Assembly (NCBI GenBank): GCA_019802505.1
Contig: JAFMOC010000021.1
Coordinates: forward strand, 5,452,501-5,516,500
DNA: 64,000 nt
Source: Corydoras sp. C115
Lineage: Eukaryota; Chordata; Actinopteri; Siluriformes; Callichthyidae
Direction: 5' to 3'
Shown here: positions 1-12,486 of the stretch, piece by piece
Layout of the letters: each line of letters begins with the position of its first letter
How positions within the stretch are numbered: position 1 is the first letter of the stretch
Translations under genes and position numbers: made by a program
The notes under the pieces: model-generated
What the model was told of the DNA's origin: nothing
The model's input: only the letters and a program-made list of their open reading frames with translations
The model's database searches: none

Positions 1-258
1 TGGATCTTTACAGATAAACATTCCAGCAGTGTATTTTCCATATAGTCTGGTCATGCATGGCAGCTTATTGCCTTAGTGCAGGTCTACATACTTCTGCATG
101 TAATCCCATCTATAATTAGCAGCTTCCACATGTGGATTTTAATCCCATTTTTAAACATTCCATAATGTTGTTAGTGTTTAAATACTAACAACTTTAGCTA
201 AATACATGTCCATACAATGATCAGCAACAATTTTCTTGTATCTTTACTAATTTTTTGT

Positions 259-259
<1 letters not shown>

Positions 260-341
<82 letters not shown>
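260..341. repeat. (AT)n microsatellite in a sytl2 intron or 3' of it
   Basis: About 80 bp of uninterrupted AT dinucleotides. The rest of 1-1308 is AT-rich sequence in which I could identify no exon. Confidence 0.95.
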
Positions 342-344
<3 letters not shown>

Positions 345-1308
345 AAGATATTAAAGTAAAATTAAAAGTCTTGTAAAATAGAATTAAAAGCAAACTGTGT
401 TATTAAAACCCATCAAGCATGGTGTGAAGCATGGTGACTGACATGTCAAGGTTAGTGCTGCTTTTACTACGAACTACGTGTATCTTTACTAGCAGACAGT
501 CCTTGAGGTAAACATTAGACCATCTGTTCAAAAAGGTAAAGCCTAATACAGAGGTGGACCATGTAATATGAAAATAACACAAAACCGCTCAGTAGATACA
601 AAAAGGGTGGTTCAAAATCAGTGGAGGTTCTGGAACGGCCAAATGACAGCCCAACTCGTAATCCCATTAATATGCTGTAGTGTGATTTGTTATGGTATGT
701 AAACACAAGAAACCATTTTAACATCAGAGAGGGTTCCTGCAGTTAAAGCCAGTGATTGTTAGACTGAAATGTTTTTTGTGGTATAGAATGCAGAATATTT
801 TTTTCAATATTTTTGCAAGTAAAGAAGATCAAATGTTGGGTGATGGTCAATGTGTTTTAATGAGTTCAAGATTGTTTTTGTTTCTTGATTTTAATTTGCA
901 ATAATACTGCACATGATAAACAGCAGTCATGCAAAGCAAAATGAACATGCTCGAACCAAACAGCCACCACCAAAAGCCGGCAGACAGCAGTAGGTAGAGA
1001 TCAGCCAATCAGACTTACTGTGTGTGTAAGGAAAAACTCTGTGATCTTCTCATCACCAACTCCAGTAAAGAGACAACACCTTGATTATGCACTCATTATA
1101 ACTCTAACATGCAAGTTTTAATAACCTTTAAACAGATATACAGCCAAGTTGATGTCTAACAAGAGGGCAAATAAGACAAGCTACCTATATTCAGATCAGA
1201 CTTGAATTTAATTTAGCAAAAAATATGAAAATATTTAATACCACAATAAGCAAAATGAGACTTGCATTAAAGTATTAAGCATCCTCTTAGTAAGCAGTGG
1301 GCTCTTAC

Positions 1309-4300
1309 CCTTAGCAGGTATGTGTGATTCCTGCAAAGTTTTTGTCGTTGAATGTGACTTTTCAGGAACCTGGCATGTGTTCTCTGCAATCTTTTCCCCA
1401 TTTGTAGTTTCTCCATCTCTCATATTTGATGAATGCAAAGGTGTGCTGTTAAAGGGATTCTGCCTAGGCTGCAATAAACAACATTTCATTTAAAAAATCA
1501 GTAAATACATTAAAAAAATGAAACCAAGGAGGCATTACATACCTTGACCTGAGGAAATGCAGATGATTTACTTTCTGTCACTTCAAAGTGATCCCTGTTA
1601 AAATCAAACTGAATTAATATGTAGGTTGGATATTGTGGTTAAAAGATATGGATCAATTTGGAAATATTGTGTGCATAATCAGTACTACTGGAATACAAAA
1701 TATCACAGATTAATTATTTTGTCCCTCGCAATGTTTTTGTACATGTTAGTGCCACTTAAATTTGTAATACTTCATAATGTTGTTTTTTTGCTGAATGTAT
1801 GGTATGTAGTAGAGCTGTGGATCATTTAATAAGTTTTGGCCACATGTTGGCTTCAGACTGGCTTAATAATTGTATTACAGTGCATGATTCAGGAAGCATA
1901 AAAATTGACACATTTGCTGTCAATACAAGATCTTTATCAAAAATTGATGTGACTCAGTAATTTAATGTAATGACGTGGTAGAAGGTTGTTGTAATCATGT
2001 TTACGGAAAATGCCTTAAGTAATAAAAATTAAAGGCAGGCTAACAAAAAAAACAGCTGGTTATAACATGTAATGTAATATTTTTCCTGCAAATATAGGTG
2101 TAGTCTGCTACATGGGAAATAGCTAAACACTTCAACACACACACACACACACACACACAAGTTAAAGGAGATTAAATTCTTTGTATCACATGCCAAGAAA
2201 GACTCACAGGAAGAGTGCTGTGTGAATAATGTGTTGTTACATAACATGATGTCAATGTGATCATAAAGAATACTATACAAATGTTAAAAATCATTATGCT
2301 TGTGCAAAGTGCTATGTTAATTAAACAAGGCTAATGCTTCACTAATGACAGGATGTTTTGTCTGTGTGTGCATGAGGGTGAGGTGCTCTAACGACGCAAT
2401 GACTTTTCACAAAGTTGCTTAAGCTTATAAAAGAATGAAGAGGAAAAAAAAAGCAATACCTTCAGTTACTTTTTGAATGACAACTGTTTACCTGTTATTA
2501 TGGGAAGGTGAAGACAGTTGTTGCATTATTCCAGATAATTCTGGTGGGACATAAACATCCTTAGCTTCATTTGTTAAAAAGCTAGGCTTTTCTGGCCAGA
2601 TTTGGGTGAGCTCCACTGAAACACATACACATATCTAGTGAACAAGGAAATAAAAAAAATCTAATGTACTGCTTTACGGTTGTTTAAATTTAAACATTTA
2701 ACAGCATTTCATAAAAATTGTACTCTTTAAATATTTAGGTAAAAATTAACATTGATAATGTTAAGAACAGTGATTAGTTTGAAATATACATAATACTACA
2801 GATGAGATTTCATTGGGCTATGGATAATAAACTGAATTCTGAGCATACTTTTGTCCAAATATAACCATCTACTCACAACAAATATTTCACAGCTACGTAA
2901 TGTTTTGCTTTTTCCCTGATTCCATTCCTTCTTTGAGTAGTAGAGATTTAATTGTAATGCTATAGCAGAAAATCTCAAGGATTCCAGATAAAACAGAAAT
3001 TGCAGTCACAGTCAAAATCGTTGGGTATGTTTACCACAGCTCTGTGCAAGACTATGAAGTTCTTTTGCAGCAAAAACAGAAGCAAAAATATTTCTTGATG
3101 TATTATCTACTGTGCATTCACTACAACAATGCAAAATATGTGGAAAGTTGTAGCGTCAAGTATTCATCCAATTCAGTAAACATATAAGAGTATATTAAAA
3201 GAGGGGATAAAAGGTGTACTTTATAGTTTTACTTTAAAAAAAACAATTTGCAATGCATCTTTATCAGAGGTCAAATCTACCCATTATGACCCAGTATCCA
3301 CTACGGAGTCTGTGGAAATCACAAGGTACTTTAATTTGTTTGTACCGATTTGTACCAAAAATAGTCAAGTCAAAGCAAATTTTCAATCTCATGATGGAAA
3401 AAAAAAAAAAGTCTTTTAGGAGGTACAATATAACGGTTTGAGAGGGCATTTCTCTCAGGCAGAGGTAATGTCCTCATGTAATCAAATAATACGAATTTGG
3501 TGGGATGATTTCTCTAATATCGTAAGTTCAGTCAGGATGTCTGCTGGCACACTCACATACGGTCACAGGTTTCCTTTGTGTCATAGCAGCTTTAACAATG
3601 TCGGTGCCATGTGTCTTGTCTCTGTGTCTGGATGATTTTGTCTCATAAAACCATTCCCCTGTTAGGTACTTCAGCTTGTTCCTATCTTGCTCAGTCTTCT
3701 TAAGGTTCCTGAGTGTGGGAGGGGAAAAAGGGGGCATGTTGAAACAAAGCAGCATGTTTTGACCAAACCACTAACACTTTATTATGGTTTGTGGCATTTC
3801 CAAAAAGAACAGCTGCAGTGAAGTAAAACCTAAACAACATAAACAGGTTTTTTAACTGTCAATTTTTTTCATACGAGTAGTCATTTACCAAGTGCTGCAT
3901 TATAAAAAAACTCAACATGTAGTATTACAGACACAAAAATCTATGTACTTTGTTTCATATTCTAATTACCGGTAAGTCAGAGTTTTGAATTCCAATAATG
4001 CTTAAAATTTTGTATATTTTACATTTTTCTACCTTTCTACATAAATCTGATCTAAACGGTTATCAAAAAAGTTAGGCAAGGCAAATAAAAAGCGATTTCT
4101 TAGAATTTTCTGATGAAAATCAGAAAAAAATGACTGTCCTATTACATCCCAGATGTAGCAAAACAGGCCCAAATCATGATTCTATCACCACCAAGTTTCT
4201 CACGAGTTTAAGTTTTTATGCCTGATTTGTTTGATGGGTTTCTGTTTATTTTATGACACACTATTTACATTGTCTGGTAAAATGTATGTGGAAATATATA

Positions 4301-4705
4301 AAAATAAAAAGGTTCACAAACTTTCAAGCACCACCATATATTATTTGCTAGCTGGTAATTAATTAAATAGATGTGTTAAATATAACCAAACATTTTTATC
4401 TTATCTAATTCAATCAAATGTATTTTTTATATTTTAAAAAATATATACATTACATTTTATATACACTTTAACAACATGATATTTTCGTTATCTTGTCCCC
4501 TATAGCTTTCATGCCCCTGTAAAATTTCCCTGTTTAGATTTTTTTTTTTTTTTTTTTTTTACAAAAGACCTAATTAATATGAACTATAATTAATTGTGTC
4601 TCACTTGATTCGTTGTTCTTCCTTATTCTTCAAATCAGCATCTCTTCTCAGAACTGTAAGGATCATCTCCTGCTCATCCTCCGTCAGATAACTCAGGTCA
4701 ATCAT
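1309..4705 (-). CDS. sytl2: Synaptotagmin-like protein 2, 5' exons (partial)
   Basis: Five spliced exons join in frame: 4605-4705 (ATG at 4705), 3557-3708, 2492-2615, 1543-1594 and 1309-1468. The gene runs off the left edge. The protein opens MIDLSYLTEDEQEMIL, then has LKYLTGEWFYETKS and RHRDKTHGTDIVKAAM. This is the Slp homology domain, which binds GTP-bound Rab27 on secretory vesicles and melanosome-like organelles. As in SYTL2, no FYVE-type zinc finger separates its two helices. Further on, VPPELSGI and RQNPFNS match short conserved blocks that follow the domain in mammalian SYTL2. The central exon and the C2A/C2B domains expected for the family are not in the window. The second exon's donor was set at gtgagt (3551-3556) because only that phase keeps the frame open. 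The SYTL2 assignment beats SYTL1/3/4/5 on the start peptide; a or b copy is undecided. Confidence 0.85.
4080..4340. mobile_element. Eroded Tc1-like transposon fragment (tentative)
   Basis: Sequence around 4160-4200 resembles the conserved 'catgattctatcaccaccaag' stretch of fish Tc1 elements, and the right end (ggttcacaaactttcaagcacca) resembles Tc1-type terminal repeats. No open frame remains. Confidence 0.4.
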
Positions 4706-7700
4706 AGTGAATACAGGGAAATATAATTTGTTGAAAATTTTATGTCAGTCTCTGGTTCTTCACGAGACTGTTTTTGAACCCAGATGTTGTTGATCAGGTT
4801 TCTGCAGTCTAGGTCTAGGTTCAGTCTTATATTCAGCACAGTCGCAAAAAAGCACCTGAAAGATTTGGAGAGATCTGCTGTCCTTTATGTACCTAAACGA
4901 CATCGGAAAACAAACACAGTAAGGTCCACAGAACAAAATACACTATAACTCTATATAACTAATTTAAAATCAGAACAAACACTAAACGCTACTTTTACAC
5001 ACCACTACATATCCATATGTAACAATTCATTTTGACAATTCACACAGAGTACAGAGCAGCAGGGAGCATGTGATGTTGCATTATCAGCTGACATTCATAG
5101 GACGAAGACTTTTTTTAATCATCACGGCTGAAGACACTGAAAGAAAGCTTTTATTTCAAAATTAGATTAACCTTAATTGAAATTAGGTGCTGTGAAGAAC
5201 CAGATTGAATTATTGTAGACAGTCCTAAAAACTAGACTTCAGTTCACATATTTGTCATGGTTGAAACTTAATATGTAATAAAATGTAAACATTTAAACCA
5301 TAGTCTATAAATATACTTTTTTTTTTATTAATAAAACAATAACTTGAACATGACTTGATCTTTTTTTTGTAATTTTTCACTGATAGCTCCAAGATTTTAA
5401 TATTACCTCCAGAATAAATCTAGCTATATTACAAGAACTTCTGTTTTTTGTTGAGATGCAATTTTTTAAAACTTAATTAACATTCCTTCTCCAGACTGTT
5501 GGGGAGTTACATTTGAAATGATGAAGATAAACAACTGATTTTTTTATTTTGATTTTTTTTTACTCCACTAGACTTCAAAAGGGATTTTAAACCTAAATGA
5601 CAGCAACCAAAAGTATTTGCAAACCTAAAAAAACAAAAGGCTACATATCTATAAAAATATCTTATCAGTTTGCTCAACAGTTTAAAAAAATGGGAAAACT
5701 GAAAAACTAAATTTAAGCAATAACAGAGTGTGGAAAGTGGTCAGTCTTCTGACTTATTACTCACAGAGCCAGTTACTGCTTTAATTACAGCCATCAAACT
5801 GTCTGAACATGTTCCTACCAGCTTTGCACACCTAGCTCATGAGAATATTTGTCCATTTTCTTTGCAGGAATGTTTAGGTTTTCAGTTGAGTTGTCGGCAA
5901 TGCACCGTTTTTCTTAAATCCATCCAGCGATTTATCGATTTAGGTAAAGGTTCTGACTAAGTAAATTTTAGACTTTTTCTCTGATGTCTTTCTGGGTGAG
6001 TATTTTGCTAGAAGATGAAAATGTGCAATTGTCAACTGTATCAGAGGTTTTGTCAACAAATTGGCTGTACTTGGCATCACTCGGTGGACTATGCACTTAG
6101 GATACCATATATATACGTATGGTATATTTAAAATAAATAAAACACAGTTTAAATGATAAGTAGACAATACGCAACAAAAGGATGCCACAAAAACTCACAA
6201 AACTGCAGGGCAGATGTGTATACGGTAATTTAAGGGCACCCAAAGTACAGTATATTACACACATGCATGCATATTTCTACACAAAGAAATACATACAAAA
6301 AATATAGTTAAAAATATAAAATGTGGTAATGTCATTTTTTTTACTTTTATTTTTTCTTTTAATAACTAATATTTTCTATATGGCATTAATAACGGAGTTT
6401 TTTGTCAGAATTTTATTTAAGGACTGAATATGATACAAGAGTGAATATAATCATCCAGTGTTTTAAATGGATGTTTTCATCAGGTTCAATTACTTGCATC
6501 TGAGTTGGCATGCATTGGATTGCAGAAGGAAGTGCATACAGTCACAATTCCAGGTCTCTAATGACCGCTTCCTGAGATAACTAATGCCTGACTCACTTCC
6601 AGAAACCTAAACTGATTTACTTTTTTTTTTTACTGTTTGTTATGCAAGATGTCAGTTCAAACAATTTAGAGGCAAAAGATGTTAATATGAACTGTTATCG
6701 GAATGCTGCACATATGTCGACATGATATTTGTTTCTGAATAAATCTAATCAAGTCAAATTCAAATTCTTGAATTTAAATTAAATAAACATAACAGCAGTG
6801 TTGAAATTATTTTTAGAAAAGTAACAATATGTGTATCAAGAGCCTTTATTAATAAAGAATGAAAGTATTTTACCTATATTTTGATCTGTGTAAATCCACC
6901 TTGTGCTGAGAACAATTAAATTAACTATAGCCCATACTTCTGCACAATTGGTAGTATTAATTTGATTAGTCTTTTAGACTTTTACTACATTTGTCATAAT
7001 CAACACGAAATGCAACATAATTTACCAAAAATTGATTACCTTCACCATGTATTTTCTAAATAAATTCCCCTATTTATCTATAATTATTTAATGTATTAAT
7101 CTTTTTGATATTATATTAGCTTTAAATTGTCTTCCGTATTAATTTTTTTTAAATATATTTATTTCTTTTTATTTATATTTGTACATTTTTTGTTGCCTTG
7201 ACTCCTTTTGGTTGATCAACATCACACTTTAAAGATCCATATGCCATCCTCATGATGTGTTTGTAAGACTTTTTAGTCAGGCACATTTTAGTCAGGTAAC
7301 CTGTATACAAAAATACATACCTGCCTTTTTTAAGTAAAATGATTTAAAAAACTTGAATTTACTAGATATAATAATTTTAAATGTAAATATTTTATGAGGT
7401 ACAGCTTTATCTAACTGATATGACAAATAAGGTAACAGCAAATGTACAATATCTATGAATGAGTGTTTTGAATAAGAACAAAAATGTATTAAATCACTAG
7501 CAAAACAAATTTCTATAAAAACTACACTTCTTTCAGTTTAGATGCACAAAAAATAAAAATCAAGACAAGAATGATAAGAATCAAAACAACAATACTGATT
7601 ATAAAGCAGATTTGTGGAAATCATTGAAAATGTTTGTGTAAGTGGTGACAATAAAAGCCTGTTTTTGTGTAAATCGTGTCCCTCTCTCCAGCAGCTTTAT

Positions 7701-8392
7701 TGTTCACATCAATGAGTTTGCTAAAATAGTGCCAAAACTCAGGAATGAGGTAGTGTGTAGACTTAAAAACCACACTAGTTAAGAATTCAAGCCCTGTGAG
7801 CATGAAGCAGGACCAGGTACACACCCTCCTGGCAATACACAAGGAGCCAGAGAGCTGTGTAACTGCATTAATTTGTGAGTGTAGTACAAATTGTTTTCAT
7901 AAGAAAATGCTAAATTTGAGAGACAATGTCATTCCGGAATTTTTGACAACTTATAAATCCACTAAACAATCATAATATTTACAAACTAACTGTCCAACAT
8001 TCCCCATTGTGCAAGCTCTACTGAAGTTCCATCACATTAACCAAAGTAACCGTTTTATTGTGTTAGAATTGGACTTCACAAAGATCTTCTCCTTTTGTGC
8101 GCAACATGCTAATGTGTAAACTTTAGATAGGTACATTTCTTAGCATTTGCATATAAATCATTTTACTGCAAGATCATTTAAGATGACATAAACGTTCTCA
8201 TGTGTGGAAAACAATGCCAAACCCACAATTACAAGAGATGTCTGCATTTTTTTGCTATTGCTTATGGTGTTTACACTAAGATCCTTTGTGACACAACCTT
8301 AAAATTGAGAAATCAGTATATAATAATGGTTATTATTATGTGGTCTGCCTCCCATATAAGCTTGTCCTCTTAACACCTGCTTACTGCAAGTG

Positions 8393-8466
<74 letters not shown>

Positions 8467-9340
8467 TGTATGTATGTATGTATGTGTGTGTGTGTTAAAT
8501 GGGTTCTTCTTAATTTCTTATGCTCAATAGTCAGAGTAATTTTTCAAATCTGCAAGAAAATTAATGTTAATACAGACCTAACAAATTTTACACTACAGAA
8601 CAGTAAAGTACCTTATTAAAGAACAAGATTAAAATACTCTAAACAATAGTCAACGCATATCCAGTCCGTGTATAATAAACTTTTGCCTGTTGAAACTTGA
8701 GCTCTGCTCTTGTTGCAGCATGCTGCATATTTTACATCTACAACATGAAATATGTTCCTTAAAATAGATTCCTTAATTTGCAAGTAATTAAACAAGTACT
8801 AAACAAGGGTTAATTAGAGAAATTTTACCTTTAAGTCGTGCTCCGAATCTCACTCAGTTTGAAATAAAGGAAAAGATATTGATGTTGCACCGTTGTTATT
8901 TCTTTTATTTCATCACAGTAATGTAATCTGTAAAATACGCCTTTGGGGCAAAATTTTTGTAAAAATCTTTTCTTGGACAGGAGTTCAGCTGCGGCTGATA
9001 ACGCACCAGACTGAGTGCAAAACGCTGTAGCCAGCGGGGCTCATTCAATGTAATGAAGTCGACCGCTGATCTCAGATCGGGGAAACTTACAGCCAATCAG
9101 ATCGTCGGTTTAAAGCAGCGTGAAGTCAGAGACACTAAGCACGCGAATTAATAACTCGAAATAAAGTCGATTAAAATGAAGAGTGAGGGCTGTTTTACAT
9201 TTTCGAGGTCGAGCTCGAAAGAACTTGAAGAAATAATTACAAACAGGCGAAATAGTTGAATAAGAATAAGTCATATTATAAACCGTTCTTTTCCAAACAT
9301 CAGAAAATGATACCTAAAATCATTTTCCCCACCGCGACCC
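4706..9340. other. Intergenic or 5' intron region between sytl2 and arrb2
   Basis: AT-rich DNA. 5730-5960 resembles the 'gctttaattacagccatcaaac...accagctttgcacacct' part of old Tc1-like elements. 8393-8490 is (GT)n-(AT)n-(AC)n-(ATGT)n. An open stretch at 7621-7842 on the minus strand has no splice-flanked structure that I recognise. No gene was supported apart from the possible sytl2 leader near 9 kb. Confidence 0.5.
8832..9120 (-). promoter_or_regulatory. Possible 5' noncoding exon and promoter of the sytl2 gene
   Basis: A good minus-strand donor (gtaaaa) ends a possible exon at 8832. The sequence to its right, up to a CCAAT box near 9092, is richer in CpG than its surroundings. It lies between the sytl2 start codon and arrb2 and points the right way for sytl2. 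No transcript data are available, so this is a guess from position and composition. Confidence 0.3.
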
Positions 9341-9666
9341 GCTTTATCCTCTATTAGGGTCGCGGTGGGGTTCCCCATGCCCATCCAGGGGAGAATGTCT
9401 TGGGCGCTGGGCAAATACACCCAGGACAGGGCGCCAATCCATCGCTGGGCACACACTCACTCACACAGACACACTCTATATGGGGCAATTTTGAGAATTC
9501 AATTGACTTGATCCATGTTTTTGGACTGTGGGAGGAAACCGGAGAACCCGGAGGAAACCCACGCAGACACGGGGAGAACATGGAAACTCCACCCAGATGG
9601 GGATTCGAACCTGGAATCCCTAGTGCTGAGAGGCGAACGTGCTAACCACTAAGCCACCATGCCGCC
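9341..9666 (-). repeat. tRNA-derived SINE copy 1
   Basis: The family consensus is about 345 bp. Its tRNA-like head has an A box in ggcttagtggttagcacg and a B box in ggttcgaatcc. The body ends gaccctaatagaggataaagcgggag and the tail is (ATGA)n. Intact copies have 8-14 bp target duplications, so it is a retroposon needing LINE machinery. It resembles the widespread fish SINEs called mermaid-like (from memory). This copy's tail end is joined to an inverted ccccaccgcgaccc at 9327-9340, making a short hairpin with its own body. Confidence 0.9.
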
Positions 9667-9810
9667 CAAGTTACAATTCACTTATCACTTAACATTACTT
9701 AAAAATGAATATTCAAAACATTGTAAACTTTGAAACATATTGGCTGAATATATTGGTTGGGTATTAGAATTTTTTTTTCACCATTCAATTTGTACTAGTT
9801 ACATTTTTTA

Positions 9811-10161
9811 TTCATTCATTCATTCATTATCTCCCGCTTTATCCTCTATTAGGGTCGCGGTGGGGTTCCCCATGCCCATCCAGGGGAGAGCGTCCCGGGT
9901 GCTGGGCAGATAGACCCAGGACAGGGCGCCAATCCATCGCTAGGCACACACTCACTCACACAAACACACTCTATATGGGGCAATTTTGAGAATTCAATCG
10001 ACTTGATCCATGTTTTTGGACTGTTGGAGGAAACCGGAGAACCCGGAGGAAACCCACGCAGACACGGGGAGAACATGGAAACTCCACCCAGATGGGGATT
10101 CGAACCGGGAATCCCTAGTGCTGAGAGGCGAACGTGCTAACCACTAAGCTACTGTGCCGCC
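9811..10161 (-). repeat. SINE copy 2, full length
   Basis: Head at the right end, (ATTC)n tail at the left. The target duplication is ttacatttttt, seen just before 9811 and again from about 10163. Confidence 0.93.
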
Positions 10162-10269
10162 TTTACATTTTTTAATTTAACTATTTATAAACAACTATGA
10201 GAATTTTCCTAATCATAAATGAAATTGTTTTTATGAAGCAGTTATAAGAATAAAAGGTGTTATATGTGG

Positions 10270-10395
10270 ATAGGCAGAGTGTTCTGGGTGTATGTGCTCA
10301 GCGCCTTAAACATTCTCCCCTGAATGGGTATTTTGAACCACAATGACCCAAGTAGAGGATAAGGTGAAAGATAATGAGATGAGATGAGATAAGCT
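10270..10395 (+). repeat. SINE relic (3' body and tail only)
   Basis: Degraded body (gtgttctgggtgtatgtgctcagcgcc, cattctcccctgaatgggt) ending in a (GATGA)n tail. The rest of 10162-11200 shows no gene. Confidence 0.65.
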
Positions 10396-11209
10396 TCCTA
10401 AGGTAATGCAATGCAATTTACAGGATAACTGATAAATATTTCAAACAATGTGCCAAACAGCATCTCAATTTTTTTTATGTTTTTAAGTATCACTAAATAT
10501 TTATGTAAAGATTTACTAAAAAACAGAATTACACTATTGTTACCTATGTGTTGCCTTGTTGTGCTTGTCTTTGTTTTTTGATAAGTTGTTAAGATATATA
10601 AAATTGCTATACAGTCCTAATTTACAAAGGTTTTCTTGTTCTTATTTTTTTTGCCCACTACTTGAATTAATTGACAGCACTTGGGTGGAACACTCCTGAC
10701 TGTGAGATGTGGACCACATATTCACCAGTGAACATCAGTGAACATGTTAGACAAAAGTATATCATGTGTAGGTAACACTGCTGTTTTTTAACATGTAAAT
10801 CTTATGAGGTTTTTATATGAGGGCCACTTATAGCTCACATATAAGTAACAGTAACAAATGTGTTACCTGATGTGTTTTAGGACATGTAGGTCCTATTAAT
10901 GATTATATATGATGGCCATCATTGGCTTAATGCAGGTCACCAGTGCTACATCTCAGGCCGAAGTGCTCCACATCCATATGCTACCTGGGCAAATTTTGTT
11001 AGCAGCCAACCTACTGCAAGACCTTTGATAGATTAAAAATAGACATGCCAGTAAACTACATGGGCTTGAGAAAAAAGGCGTCAAGTCAAATAGTAAGGCA
11101 GTCAGTGTTATGTGATATATTTTGCCTTCTGTGCTTGCACACAGATGAATTTGTCCCCCACTTTTAACCCATCTGTGCTGTGCAACACACACACAAACAC
11201 TTACACTGA

Positions 11210-11395
11210 GTGAAGTGAGTTCATGTGCCCGGAATGGGAGCCGTGTATTTGGCACCCGGGGAGCAATTGGGGTTAGATGCCTTCCCCAAGGGTACGTCAG
11301 TTATGGTAATTGGTGGGACCAGAAATCGAACCTTCAGAACCTTCAGATCTCAAGGCTGGTTCCTTAACCTACGACTGCCCTACTTACTAACTAAG
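11210..11395 (-). repeat. Relic of a second tRNA-type fish repeat
   Basis: Contains ggagcaattggggttagatgccttccccaagggtac followed by a reversed B-box-like agaaatcgaacc and aactacgactgccc-like end. This is a common fish repeat pattern, degraded here. Confidence 0.55.
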
Positions 11396-11435
11396 TGCTG
11401 TTATTTAATTATGAGATGTTTTCAGCCAGGGCAAC

Positions 11436-11703
11436 AAAGTGGCTTGTGGTTAGCATGTTCGCTTCTCACTGCTGGGGATTGTGGTTTGAATCCCAGTCTT
11501 GGTGAAGTTTCCATGTTCTCCCCGTGTCCGCGTGGGTTTCCTCTGGGTTCTCCAGTTCCCTCCCACAGTGCAAAAACATGGATTCAAGGTAAATTCAATG
11601 CTCTAAACTGCCCCATATAGAGTGTGTTTGTGTGCACCCGAAACGTTATCCCCTGAATGGGCATGGGCATGGGACCCCCGCGACCCTAGTATAGGATAAT
11701 GAA
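11436..11703 (+). repeat. SINE copy 3, old and diverged
   Basis: Head ggcttgtggttagcatgttcg, body and end (gcgaccctagtataggat) are recognisable, with many substitutions and a missing segment of about 60 bp. Confidence 0.85.
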
Positions 11704-11786
11704 AAACAAGGCAATCCATCAGTAAAAACATTTTAAATGGTCTGTAGAAAGATGGAGATACAATAAATTATTTTAGGTAAAATGTC

Positions 11787-12133
11787 GGCGGCACGGTGGC
11801 TTAGTGGTTAGCACGTTCGCCTCTCAGCGCTAGGGATTCCTGGTTCGAATCCCCATCTGGGTGGAGTTTCCATGTTCTCCCCGTGTCTGCGTGGGTTTCC
11901 TCCGGGTTCTCCGGTTTCCTCCCACAGTCCAAAAAACATGGATCAAGTCAATTGAATTCTCAAAATTGCCCCATATAGAGTGTTTGTGTGAGTGAGTGTG
12001 TGCCCAGCGATGGATTGGCGCCCTGTCCTGGGTCTATCTGCCCAGCGCCCGAGACGTTCTCCCCTGGATGGGCATGGGGAACCCCACCTTTATCCTAATA
12101 GAGGATAAAGCGGGAGATAATGAATGAATGAAT
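11787..12133 (+). repeat. SINE copy 4, full length, upstream of arrb2
   Basis: Near-consensus copy with target duplication aaaatgtc on both sides (11779-11786 and 12134-12141). It ends about 350 bp before the arrb2 start codon, inside or next to its promoter region. Confidence 0.95.
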
Positions 12134-12486
12134 AAAATGTCACGGCAGCCAAACGAAAAGAAAAAGAAAATATTCCAAAATAAACGGGAACGTATGAATG
12201 TGACATTAGGTATTTGAGTGATGAATAACCTTGTAATTTGTGAGTTAAGTGCTTTAAAGTTCTCTCACTTTCAGCAACGTTTGCTAAATAACCGAATGGA
12301 AATGTAAAGTCTGAGGATGAGAATATATTTTGACAGGAAAGCAGGCGAATCGTCGAGGCACTTCCGGTTTGGGAGGGAGGGGTCTCACTTTAATTCGACC
12401 GCTGTCGCTGAAACCTCTTTAAATGTGTTCAAAATAATCTCTACTATTAAAGTCCGTCAGTGGCCAAGATTGCATCCTCCCTGGAT

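Noticed and set aside
7621..7842. Minus-strand open stretch of 73 codons
   Set aside because: No family resemblance, no splice-site framing that extends it, and composition like the surrounding DNA.
9341..9666. A/B-box tRNA-like heads as real tRNA genes
   Set aside because: No cloverleaf with paired acceptor arms could be drawn and each is followed by the SINE body, so they are SINE heads.
9354..10076. Repeated open frames of about 75 codons containing GFPPGSPVSS or GENMETPPRWGFEPGIPS
   Set aside because: These recur wherever the SINE occurs, in both directions; they are by-products of the repeat.
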